Assembly (NCBI GenBank): GCA_026692885.1
Contig: JAPLNJ010001068.1
Location: 1-6,989 of the forward strand
Source of the DNA: Planctomycetota bacterium
Lineage (GTDB): Bacteria; Planctomycetota; Planctomycetia; Pirellulales; Pirellulaceae
Length of the DNA: 6,989 nucleotides
Direction: 5' to 3'
Below, piece by piece: positions 1-5,542 of this stretch. The notes beneath the pieces were generated by a model. It worked only from the letters and a program-made list of their open reading frames with translations. It had not been told where the DNA came from and searched no databases. The translations under genes were made by a program, and so were the position numbers. How positions within the stretch are numbered: position 1 is the first letter of the stretch; every line of letters begins with the position of its first letter.

Positions 1-40
1 CCCAGTGGGGATCGGAGGTTCCGCTTAACCTCGTACCATT

Positions 41-148
41 CGGGGCAAGCCCGGATGGGGAGCAGACATGCCAAGCTGGAACAAAAGCCGGACCAGATCG
101 CACCATTGCAAGGACTCTCTGGGATACAATTTTTCGCGGCCAAGGCCG
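41..148 (+). repeat. 108-bp dispersed repeat, left copy
   Basis: This stretch matches the reverse complement of 6849-6956 over exactly 108 bases with no gaps and 94 identities by hand alignment (about 87%). The first 21 bases are identical in both copies, as are blocks around CACCATTGCAAG and GGGATACAATTT. The outer end carries a short stem (CGGG, loop GCAAG, CCCG). The copy reads inward, and its partner reads inward from the other end. Similarity outside the 108 bases is weak, although a few outward bases can be aligned with gaps. An open frame runs through both copies, but the 14 differences fall evenly on the three codon positions (5, 5 and 4), so it is not conserved as protein. I do not recognise a named element. 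A dispersed noncoding repeat is the simplest reading. Confidence 0.85.
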
Positions 149-353
149 GGGGTGAGGGGTTACCCGCTAGAGAGCGAATGAAGTTCCTGTTGCGAACATG
201 GCCTCGTCAGTGCGATGCCTGATCACGTCTACGAACAAGATGTGTCCGACGATGCATCCAACGCTGAGTACCACTACGCTGGCAGTATAGGCGGGTCCAT
301 TCCGGCGGCAAGGGACAGCGTAGAATGTCGACGAAACCCGCAGACGAGGGCAG
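149..353. other. Intergenic stretch, no gene recognised
   Basis: No reading frame here has a ribosome binding site together with a recognisable protein. On the minus strand one frame encodes a hydrophobic stretch (around VVVLSVGCIVGHILF, roughly 210-285) that ends with a stop near 167. It has no plausible start codon with a Shine-Dalgarno and runs out of the palindromic repeat at 354-432, so I treat it as chance or an unidentifiable remnant. No VapC C-terminal motif (such as the conserved Asp/Asn-rich end of PIN domains) was found that would make this the lost end of the truncated toxin. Confidence 0.5.
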
Positions 354-432
354 CCACGAGAAACACAAGAAGCACAAAGAATGGGTTGGTTGTTTCCTCT
401 CATTTTTTTGTGTCTTCTTGTGTTTTTCGTGG
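354..432. repeat. Large palindromic repeat, CCACGA(G/A)AAACACAAGAAG type
   Basis: Two arms, 354-383 and 401-432, are near-perfect reverse complements: both read CCACGA-AAACACAAGAAG from the outside inward and end in AATG. There are about two mismatches and two single-base gaps over 30-32 bases. The 17-nt centre is 384-400. The arms show the roughly 10-base CAC-AA-GAA rhythm that I associate with the common intergenic CCACGAA-ACACGAA repeats of planctomycetes and other environmental bacteria; this family link is from memory. The A/T-rich composition contrasts with the GC-rich surroundings. As RNA it would form a long hairpin. It looks like an inserted MITE- or REP-like element. Confidence 0.8.
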
Positions 433-457
433 CCAATCCTCTTCTGCGTCGTCACGC

Positions 458-487
458 GACGCCGACCATCGGTTGTCGATCGGCGTC
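458..487. repeat. Inverted repeat, 8-bp arms
   Basis: GACGCCGA (458-465) and TCGGCGTC (480-487) are perfect reverse complements separated by 14 nt. It lies between the large palindrome to the left and another palindrome at 502-518. It falls in the part of the truncated vapC frame that no longer resembles a PIN domain, so it is probably part of the inserted repeat cluster and not gene-internal structure. Confidence 0.6.
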
Positions 488-501
488 AGGCAAGCGCGAC
501 G

Positions 502-518
502 CGGCTGTGGGACAGCCG
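502..518. repeat. Inverted repeat, 7-bp arms
   Basis: CGGCTGT (502-508) and ACAGCCG (512-518) are perfect reverse complements around a GGG spacer. The right edge is one base from codon 27 of the vapC remnant (520-522), which is exactly where similarity to VapC toxins stops. That placement suggests the palindrome marks the junction of the event that removed the rest of the toxin gene. Confidence 0.65.
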
Positions 519-596
519 TGCGGAGCCACTCGACGACGCTGGGACATGGTTGGGGCTTCGTCGGTTCGCTCTGGATGTTGGCGTCCACGAGGAAGT

Positions 597-827
597 TCAT
601 AGCGAGTCGGTAGATTCTGAAGGAAGGGGCTCAAACCAGCCTTTGTCGGGACAGGCCAGCAGCCAATCGACGAAGCCGACGTTGTCCGTCGCGGACTGCC
701 TCTTCAACAGGTACTCCCCAGCCTCCAATCGCGCGATTTCAAACTGCTGGCCCGGCATAATGCGATCGCGTTGCCGCAGCTCCGAGGGGATGACAATCTG
801 GCCTTTGGTCGATACGATGGTCTTCAT
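597..827 (-). CDS. vapB: AbrB/MazE-type antitoxin (VapB-like)
   Basis: This is a 76-residue protein. Residues 1-45 form a SpoVT/AbrB swapped-hairpin DNA-binding domain, with MKTIVSTKGQIVIPSELRQR followed by PGQQFEIARLEAGEYLLKR. Antitoxins of this class bind their own promoter through this N-terminal domain and neutralise a PIN-domain ribonuclease through the C-terminal tail. Here the tail (residues 53-69, FVDWLLACPDKGWFEPL) retains the LLACPxKGWFEPL motif that I know from VapB partners of PIN toxins. The gene overlaps the vapC start by ATGA, but the toxin is truncated, so the antitoxin is left without its partner. No clear Shine-Dalgarno precedes the ATG at 827. A perfect palindrome sits 4 nt upstream and may be its operator. 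It may now be a neutral relic, or it may control other loci or neutralise a related VapC elsewhere. Confidence 0.9.
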   Translation of the reverse strand: MKTIVSTKGQIVIPSELRQRDRIMPGQQFEIARLEAGEYLLKRQSATDNVGFVDWLLACPDKGWFEPLPSESTDSL

Positions 828-831
828 GAAA

Positions 832-848
832 GTAAGATATCATCTTAC
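832..848. promoter_or_regulatory. Probable VapB operator (inverted repeat)
   Basis: GTAAGAT (832-838) and ATCTTAC (842-848) are perfect 7-bp reverse complements around ATC. The site begins 4 nt upstream of the antitoxin ATG, in the place expected for an autorepressor site and probably overlapping the transcription start or leader. AbrB-type antitoxins are known to repress their own operons by binding such palindromes; binding here is inferred. The site occupies the region where a Shine-Dalgarno would lie, and none is visible, so a leaderless or very short-leader mRNA is possible. Confidence 0.6.
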
Positions 849-1023
849 ATTACCCAAAGTCTATGCCGAGAAACCCCGACAGCACTAGCTGGGCGGCCAG
901 CAGTGTTCTGTCTTCCAACCGCTGGAGGACCGGTCGAAATCGCCACTTCATCCAGGATCTGGACGTACGGCGATGCAGCGAAGCACTGGGCACCCGGGAG
1001 CGGAGCCAGAACGCGAGCATGAG
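849..1023. other. Spacer between ceramidase-like gene and antitoxin
   Basis: This 175-bp spacer lies downstream of the ceramidase-like gene and upstream of the antitoxin, both on the minus strand. It contains a small GC stem (GCTGG at 888-892, GCGG loop, CCAGC at 897-901) without a following T-run, so it is not a classical terminator. A minus-strand frame is open across it, but its start lies inside the end of the ceramidase-like gene and it has no recognisable domain. Part of the spacer (about 985-1018, GC-rich) may be a degenerate dispersed repeat; I cannot prove that here. Confidence 0.4.
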
Positions 1024-2553
1024 TCAATCCAACTCTGGCGGCAAGCTGCCGTAGCTCCAGGCTTTGCCTTGCCACTTCGGCAACGCGAGCGGTTGCGGGA
1101 CAGCGCCGGGAGTCAGTCGCGAGGAGAGTTCGATCATGGCATTGGCGATTTGCCGGCCGGCGGTAGGTTCGAGGTTGCTGTAACTGGTAAGCCGTGTTTC
1201 ATACCCTCCGCCGCGTGGGCCGAGCGCCTCTTCGGTCGGCACGTAGCCGATGCAGTCGTTGGCCAGCGACACCGGGAAGGTGCAGGGGAATTTGCTGCCG
1301 GCTTTGATGTCCAGCCCATACTGACAGAAATATTCCGCCGGACAGGACAAGAACACCGCCGGGCCCACTTGCACGGCCTGCACTTCGACGTCGGCAATCG
1401 GCTCTTGCTTGATTCGCGCGTCCAGCACGACGATTTCTTTGGCGAACGTCCACTCGGTGGCGTCGACTTTGCCGGGCTCTTGTTGCACGATCTCCAGGCA
1501 GCGGGCGACGCGTTCCGGCTTCGGTGCGCGGCGTTTGAGCTTGAGCACCAGGGTCTGCGCAGCAACCGGCGCCAGCGGCCCCGCGGCTTGCTCCAGCGAC
1601 AGCAGCGTCTTGATCGATTCTGCCCCGACTCGCCCGCCGACGTACCGCGAGGAAATTTCGCCGAACTGCTTGATCTGATACGGGCTGCGGTTGTCCACCT
1701 GCGTCACGTCTCCCGACATGCCTTGCAGGAACACGACGACGGCCTTGTCTCCCAGCAGACCGCGAATCGTCTTTTCAACGTAATAGATCCAGTCCGCGGA
1801 GATGCCGCCCGGCCCGGTCGTCGCATGGCAGGCGAAGTTGACGACGCAGCCGAGCAACTGCCCTTCCTTGCTCCACGCGCCCAACACGCCCACCTGCGGA
1901 TCGATCGGCCCAGCCGGTTCGAGGATGTCCGGATTACCCTGGCCGGGATGCGTCATCGCGGGGCCGTTGCGCATGCGGAACCGCCGATTGAACGCCGCCA
2001 GTTCGTCTCGCCCAAAACCCGCTGCAGCGCGCGCTTCCACCTTGCCTGTGTCCGCTGCGACTACCGCTGCCACCAGCTCACGCTGCACACGGGCCAGATA
2101 GCCGGGATGAGCCGTCACCGTCTTGTCGTACACCAACGACTTGACCAACGGCGAAGCCTGATCGAACTCGCCCGGCAGAAAGAACCCCAGCGGTCCGGCC
2201 GCATGCGAATGGGAGGCACCGATCAACACCGCTTCCGGTGCGATCCCACATTGCTTCTGAATCTCCTGCCGCACCGCCTGCACCGTCGGCCGCCGAATGA
2301 ACAGCGCATCAATGCCGACAACCGCCACCCGCGCCGGCCCGTCCCCAAACACGGCCGCCCGCACCTTGCACGCATCATGCACCGACTGGTGGTACGCCTT
2401 GCCGTACCCGCCCGGCGCCTCCATGCCGACCTCCGGCGTAATGTCCCGTTCGGCGAAGCCGGCCTTGAAGACCGGAGCGTCGGCCGCTGCAGCTACCGCG
2501 ACGAACACGCACGACAGGCAGAAGACCATCCCACGAAAACTGTCAGAGGTCAT
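1024..2553 (-). CDS. Secreted neutral/alkaline ceramidase-like hydrolase
   Basis: A 509-residue protein with an N-terminal Sec signal peptide (hydrophobic segment about residues 8-24, Ala-rich cleavage region near 21-25). Residues ~28-330 resemble the N-terminal catalytic domain of neutral/alkaline ceramidases, zinc amidases that release the fatty acid from ceramide. Visible motifs are AGFAERDITP (31-40), IGASHSHAAGP (111-121; H115 and H117 as likely zinc ligands), NFACHATT (239-246; H243) and FLQGMSGDV (275-283), matching the family's THTHSGP, N-x-CHP and NQGDVSP sites. Canonical ceramidases are around 650-750 residues with an extra C-terminal domain; this one is shorter, like many planctomycete paralogs, so the true substrate is uncertain. 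The start at 2553 is supported by AAGGAG 8 nt upstream. Its neighbour is divergent, and the gene is probably transcribed alone. Confidence 0.88.
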   Translation of the reverse strand: MTSDSFRGMVFCLSCVFVAVAAAADAPVFKAGFAERDITPEVGMEAPGGYGKAYHQSVHDACKVRAAVFGDGPARVAVVGIDALFIRRPTVQAVRQEIQKQCGIAPEAVLIGASHSHAAGPLGFFLPGEFDQASPLVKSLVYDKTVTAHPGYLARVQRELVAAVVAADTGKVEARAAAGFGRDELAAFNRRFRMRNGPAMTHPGQGNPDILEPAGPIDPQVGVLGAWSKEGQLLGCVVNFACHATTGPGGISADWIYYVEKTIRGLLGDKAVVVFLQGMSGDVTQVDNRSPYQIKQFGEISSRYVGGRVGAESIKTLLSLEQAAGPLAPVAAQTLVLKLKRRAPKPERVARCLEIVQQEPGKVDATEWTFAKEIVVLDARIKQEPIADVEVQAVQVGPAVFLSCPAEYFCQYGLDIKAGSKFPCTFPVSLANDCIGYVPTEEALGPRGGGYETRLTSYSNLEPTAGRQIANAMIELSSRLTPGAVPQPLALPKWQGKAWSYGSLPPELD

Positions 2554-2561
2554 CGTTCATG

Positions 2562-2567
2562 CTCCTT
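2562..2567 (-). promoter_or_regulatory. Shine-Dalgarno deciding the ceramidase-like start
   Basis: AAGGAG on the minus strand lies 8 nt before the ATG at 2553 but only 1 nt before another ATG at 2560, which is out of frame and closes within a few codons. The spacing therefore selects 2553. Confidence 0.75.
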
Positions 2568-2604
2568 AAGTTGCGGACAGGGGTTCATGGTTGTCTTTTC
2601 GCAA

Positions 2605-2620
2605 CACGGTGACTACCGTG
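2605..2620. promoter_or_regulatory. Palindrome in divergent promoter region
   Basis: CACGGT (2605-2610) and ACCGTG (2615-2620) are perfect 6-bp reverse complements around GACT. The site lies between the divergent ceramidase-like and small secreted genes, about 50-60 nt from each start, so it could be a shared operator or a small leader hairpin. No convincing -35/-10 pair was found for either gene. Confidence 0.35.
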
Positions 2621-2681
2621 AGGCTCTGCGTTCCTGAACGAGACATGTTATCACGAGAGATGGCACGCGGAGAAGACAACT

Positions 2682-3092
2682 ATGAACGGATGGCATCGAT
2701 TTCTGGCGATCGCGGCGCTGCTGACGAGCGGAACTCTGGCCCCTGCGGCGGCCTTCGGTCAAGGACTGTGGGGTGGCTCTTATCCCGGTTTTTGGACCTA
2801 TCCCTACGGCGGCTACAGCTACCAAGGCAACTACCAGACGCCGCCCTATTTCGCGATTCACCCGCCGGTCTACTTGGGGCAGCGCCTCGCGATGCCTTAC
2901 GGGACCAGCCCCCTGCCACGCCTGCCGTGGCAGCCCAGTGACGGCGACGAGACGGCGATCGCCCCGGCGTCTTTCGTGGCGCCATCACTGCCCGGCGTAA
3001 TGATCGAGAATCCGTATGTCGTGGCCGAGCAGAAGCAGTCGCAGGAGATTCAGCCCAAGCGGCCAGCACACCGACGGCGTGCGCGGTCTTGA
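2682..3092 (+). CDS. Small secreted Tyr/Gly/Pro-rich protein, function unknown
   Basis: A 136-residue protein. Residues 1-27 are a clear signal peptide (basic start MNGWHR, hydrophobic core FLAIAALL, A-x-A-like cleavage region around PAAAFGQG). The mature part begins with a Tyr/Gly/Pro-rich segment (29-66), then PPYFAIHPPVYLGQRLAMPY (54-73), a proline-rich middle, a short VMIENPYV motif (106-113) and a very basic tail (KRPAHRRRARS). Both the PPYFAxHPPVY and xENPYV patterns are familiar to me from small exported planctomycete proteins of unknown function; no catalytic residues or cysteines are visible. A cell-envelope structural or wall-associated role is possible, but I infer that only from composition. 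GGAG lies 9 nt before the start. The gene is divergent from the ceramidase-like gene and convergent with fhcA. Confidence 0.8.
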   Translation: MNGWHRFLAIAALLTSGTLAPAAAFGQGLWGGSYPGFWTYPYGGYSYQGNYQTPPYFAIHPPVYLGQRLAMPYGTSPLPRLPWQPSDGDETAIAPASFVAPSLPGVMIENPYVVAEQKQSQEIQPKRPAHRRRARS

Positions 3093-3121
3093 TGCAGCAG
3101 GAGTCTATTTCGGGCAGGAAC

Positions 3122-3153
3122 GAGGGACGTCAGGCTGGAAAGCCTGACCTACG
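3122..3153. repeat. Stem-loop repeat at convergent gene ends
   Basis: GTCAGGCT (3129-3136) and AGCCTGAC (3141-3148) are perfect 8-bp reverse complements closed by a GGAA tetraloop. The sequence family (TAGGTCAGGCTTTCCAGCCTGACGT on the minus strand, here split at 3148/3149) is one I recognise from memory as very frequent between planctomycete genes. It begins immediately after the fhcA stop and lies 36 nt beyond the stop of the small secreted gene on the other strand, so it could protect or terminate both transcripts. There is no T-run, so simple intrinsic termination is not shown. Confidence 0.7.
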
Positions 3154-4807
3154 AGCAGGCCACCATCTGGTTCCCGTGCAGGTAATCGTCCGCCACCGGG
3201 TAGTTGCGGAAGCTGACCGAGTAGCACCGTTCGAACCACTCGCGGATGCTGTCTTCCACCGCGGGGTCGTAAGCCGGCGCCACGTGCAGTGTCTTGCCGT
3301 CCGGCACTTCCCGGATCTCGCCTTCCTCCACCAGAATCCGGCCGGCTTTGATCACGTACCGAGGCAGCTCGAACATAGTCTCCTTGTTTTCGTGCGGCGT
3401 ATAGATCGTGATATCCGCATCGGCACCGGGACCGAGGTGCCCTTTGTGCTTGAGGCCCAGGATCTTTGCGGGGCCGGCGCGCGTGATAATGGCGATTTCG
3501 TTCAACGTGTACTGCCGGTCCAGGTCCTTCAACGCGGAACTCTCGGCCACGCGAGGATGGACCGTCTTCAGCACTTCCCGACGATACTCGCGATCCATTA
3601 GCAGCCGAATGATTTGCGGATAGGCCAGGAAGGAGCCGCCGTTGGGATGGTCGGTGCTCATCGCTACGCGCCATGGATCTTGCACCTGCAGATACCATTC
3701 CAGCCCGATGGCCCACTGCCAGGCATGCACCAGGCTCTTGTTGCGATACTCGATTGGCGCGATGCCGCAACCCGCTTCCATCTCGACGTCGGAACTGAAC
3801 CATTTCGTGCCGTAAATCTTGTGCAGGTAGTAGCCCAGCGGGCCGTCGCCCGTCATGCTGGTCGTCTTGCCGAACAGCACTTGTCCAACATCCACGGTCA
3901 GGTTCGGGTGTTGGTTGACGTAATCGGCCAGCGGCTGGACCTTCGAGTTGAAGGTGGTCTCGTCGCCCTCGCCGCCGCCGTAGCTATGGAACTGGATGTG
4001 GGTCAGGTGTCCGCGGTGCCCTTCGAGTGCTTGCATCGTTTCCAACGTGGTCTGCCAGTTGCCCGGCAAGCCCAGATTATTGCCGTGAATGTGCACCGCG
4101 TGCGGCAGCTTCAATTCGTCGACCGTGCGGGCCATTTCGCGCATGATCTGCCGCGGCGTGACGTTGAAGTAGTCGACGTTGTCGTCCAAGCCGCTGACGT
4201 TTCCGCTGGCATGACACTTCCAGACCTCGACGCCGCCGGGGTTGACCAGTTTGACCGCATACCCCTTCGCAGCGTTCAGCAGCCAGGCCACGAAGCCCTT
4301 GAGCCGTTCGGGTTCCTGGTCGTGGATCGCCTGCATGACGTAGTGGTTGTTGCCCATCAGCACGAAGAAGCCCTTGTCGATGGCGGGCGTGTCCTCGAAT
4401 TCTTCGTGCGCATGCCGGGCGGCCAGCGGCGGCACGGCGGCGTCGAAGGCCGTGGTATAGCCCAGCCCCAGGTACTTGTAGCCCGTGGCGAACGTGCTGG
4501 GCACGCTGCCCAGCGTGCCGCTGTGGGTGATGGCCGTCCGAGGAACCACGGCGTGACGTTTTTCCTCCGGGCGCAGCTTGCGGGCCGCGTTGACTTTGGG
4601 CCCGGCGATGTGGCAGTGCATGTCGATCCCACCGGGCATGATGACCAGGCCTGCCGCGTTCAACGTCCGGGTCGGGCGCACGTTCGGATCCGACGGCGGA
4701 GGGATCAGCTGGCCGTTTTGAATCCACAGGTCTCGGACTTGGCCGTCGATGCCGTGCAGCGGATCGTAGACGTATCCACCGCTGATTTTGAACAGGTCGT
4801 CGGGCAT
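3149..4807 (-). CDS. fhcA: Formyltransferase/hydrolase complex subunit A
   Basis: A full-length 552-residue protein of the FwdA/FhcA family within the amidohydrolase superfamily. In the cytoplasmic Fhc complex of bacteria with tetrahydromethanopterin-linked C1 oxidation, this subunit hydrolyses formyl-methanofuran (analog) to formate; archaeal homologs are formylmethanofuran dehydrogenase subunit A. Metal-site motifs are visible: GGIDMHCHIAGPKVNAARKL (59-78; H64 and H66), YAVKLVNPGG (183-192; K186 is the likely carboxylated bridging lysine), VHIHGNNLG (238-246), LTHIQFHSYG (268-277) and MSTDHPNGG (383-391; D386). The HGNN and DHPNGG motifs are diagnostic. AGGGAG lies 5 nt before the ATG. The gene is flanked by genes in opposite orientation on both sides, so it is monocistronic here, with no fhcB, fhcC or fhcD in the window. 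Its stop codon lies at the edge of a dispersed stem-loop repeat. Confidence 0.95.
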   Translation of the reverse strand: MPDDLFKISGGYVYDPLHGIDGQVRDLWIQNGQLIPPPSDPNVRPTRTLNAAGLVIMPGGIDMHCHIAGPKVNAARKLRPEEKRHAVVPRTAITHSGTLGSVPSTFATGYKYLGLGYTTAFDAAVPPLAARHAHEEFEDTPAIDKGFFVLMGNNHYVMQAIHDQEPERLKGFVAWLLNAAKGYAVKLVNPGGVEVWKCHASGNVSGLDDNVDYFNVTPRQIMREMARTVDELKLPHAVHIHGNNLGLPGNWQTTLETMQALEGHRGHLTHIQFHSYGGGEGDETTFNSKVQPLADYVNQHPNLTVDVGQVLFGKTTSMTGDGPLGYYLHKIYGTKWFSSDVEMEAGCGIAPIEYRNKSLVHAWQWAIGLEWYLQVQDPWRVAMSTDHPNGGSFLAYPQIIRLLMDREYRREVLKTVHPRVAESSALKDLDRQYTLNEIAIITRAGPAKILGLKHKGHLGPGADADITIYTPHENKETMFELPRYVIKAGRILVEEGEIREVPDGKTLHVAPAYDPAVEDSIREWFERCYSVSFRNYPVADDYLHGNQMVACS

Positions 4808-4841
4808 GTTCGCTCCCTAGCTTCTCAGGGTAGGTGTTCTG

Positions 4842-4847
4842 TACAAT
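4842..4847 (+). promoter_or_regulatory. Possible -10 box for CAP-domain gene
   Basis: TACAAT (5 of 6 to consensus) lies in the 91-bp gap between the divergent fhcA and CAP-domain genes and would give a start about 45 nt before the ATG at 4899. There is no good -35 hexamer 16-18 nt upstream, so the call is weak. Confidence 0.25.
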
Positions 4848-4898
4848 GCTCCATGATGAGCTTTGGCGGGTGGTCCAACAAGATGGGAGCGCGCGGAG

Positions 4899-5513
4899 AT
4901 GAGCTTAAGCCGCCGGGATTTCCTCGCGGGCGTGACGGCCGGTCTGGGCGTACTCGCACCGATTGGATTGTGGTCTGCCGCGACGGACGCTGCCGAACGG
5001 ACGCCGGCGCTCCAACGATTTCCGACCGTCGAGCAGATTCGCGCTCGCCAGCCGGAAGCCTGGCAGCTGGTCGATGCGATCAACGACCATCGCCGCCAAC
5101 AGGGCTTGCCGACAATCCCGCTGTCGCCGCGACTGACCGCGGTGGCGTATTGGCACGCGAAGGAGTTGGCTGAGCGGCGCCCGCAGGAGACCTACGGCAG
5201 TCTACACAGTTGGTCGCTGGACCCGCGCTGGCGCGGCGGCGCCTACCGCGCCGACGACAAGAGTACTTGGACGATCATGTGGGATAAGCCGAAGGAAATC
5301 ACCGGATACAGCGCAGCGGGCTTTGAGATCTGTGCGGTTGACGCCCGCGATTGCGAACACGCTTTTCAATTATGGGTGCAGAGCGAGAACCATCATAACG
5401 TGATTCTGAACCGGGGCGTGTGGTCAAGCCCGCGCTGGCGCTGGCGAGCCCTGGGCGCCGTGTTCCACAAAGGTTACGCTTGTGCTTGGTTCGGGAACGC
5501 GGCAGATACGTGA
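4899..5513 (+). CDS. Tat-exported CAP/SCP-domain protein
   Basis: A 204-residue protein. It starts MSLSRRDFLAGVTAGLGVLA, a twin-arginine signal (SRRDFLA), so it is probably exported folded. Residues ~53-200 fit the CAP superfamily (SCP/PR-1/Ag5): LVDAINDHRRQQGL (58-70), an LSPRLTAVAYWHAKELAER helix (75-93), LHSWS (102-106, H103), GFEIC (141-145, E143), then WVQSENHHNVIL (159-170, H165/H166) and the closing GAVFHKGYACAWFG. H103, E143 and H166 correspond to the cavity residues of CAP proteins. The role of most bacterial CAP proteins is unknown; lipid binding, adhesion or proteolysis have been proposed for the family. I prefer the ATG at 4899 (GGGAG 9 nt upstream, signal peptide intact) over an in-frame TTG at 4863. 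The DinB-like gene follows after 29 nt. Confidence 0.85.
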   Translation: MSLSRRDFLAGVTAGLGVLAPIGLWSAATDAAERTPALQRFPTVEQIRARQPEAWQLVDAINDHRRQQGLPTIPLSPRLTAVAYWHAKELAERRPQETYGSLHSWSLDPRWRGGAYRADDKSTWTIMWDKPKEITGYSAAGFEICAVDARDCEHAFQLWVQSENHHNVILNRGVWSSPRWRWRALGAVFHKGYACAWFGNAADT

Positions 5514-5542
5514 TTGCGGCTTGGCCGCGTGAGGAGTTTGTC

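Larger units (their letters stand above)
400..600 (-). pseudogene. vapC: Truncated VapC (PIN-domain) toxin gene
   Basis: The first ~27 residues (MNFLVDANIQSEPTKPQPCP, then SVVEWLR) match the usual start of VapC ribonucleases, which commonly read M-LLDTNVLSEPTKPQPDP followed by VVEWL. D6 corresponds to the first catalytic aspartate. After Arg27 the frame runs into GC-rich palindromes and then a CACAA-type repeat and ends at 66 residues. A normal VapC is about 125-145 residues, so the other PIN acidic residues that bind Mg2+ are absent and no nuclease activity is expected. The start codon overlaps the antitoxin stop (ATGA at 597-600), the typical coupling of vapBC pairs. I infer an inactivated toxin whose body was lost or replaced. 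An assembly join is less likely, because the antitoxin and junction are otherwise clean. Confidence 0.85.

Noticed and set aside
106..130. Promoter inside the repeat (TTGCAA and TACAAT)
   Set aside because: The two hexamers are only 13 nt apart, too close for a sigma-70 promoter.
167..300. Hydrophobic minus-strand frame resembling a membrane segment
   Set aside because: No start codon with a ribosome site; the frame enters from the palindromic repeat and matches no family I know.
325..888. 187-codon plus-strand frame across the vapBC remnant
   Set aside because: It is antisense to the recognisable antitoxin and toxin start, and it passes through the palindromes.
845..1075. 76-codon minus-strand frame between the antitoxin and the ceramidase-like gene
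   Set aside because: It begins within the 3' end of the ceramidase-like gene in another frame, has no ribosome site and covers the antitoxin promoter region.
973..2637. Very long open frame on the plus strand opposite the ceramidase-like gene
   Set aside because: It is the antisense shadow of a GC-rich real gene: Arg/His-rich composition, no recognisable motif, no ribosome site, while the minus strand has a signal peptide and zinc motifs.
3614..5173. 519-codon open frame on the plus strand opposite fhcA
   Set aside because: It is antisense to a clear FhcA and runs on out of frame into the CAP-domain gene; composition is Val/Arg/His-rich without any domain.
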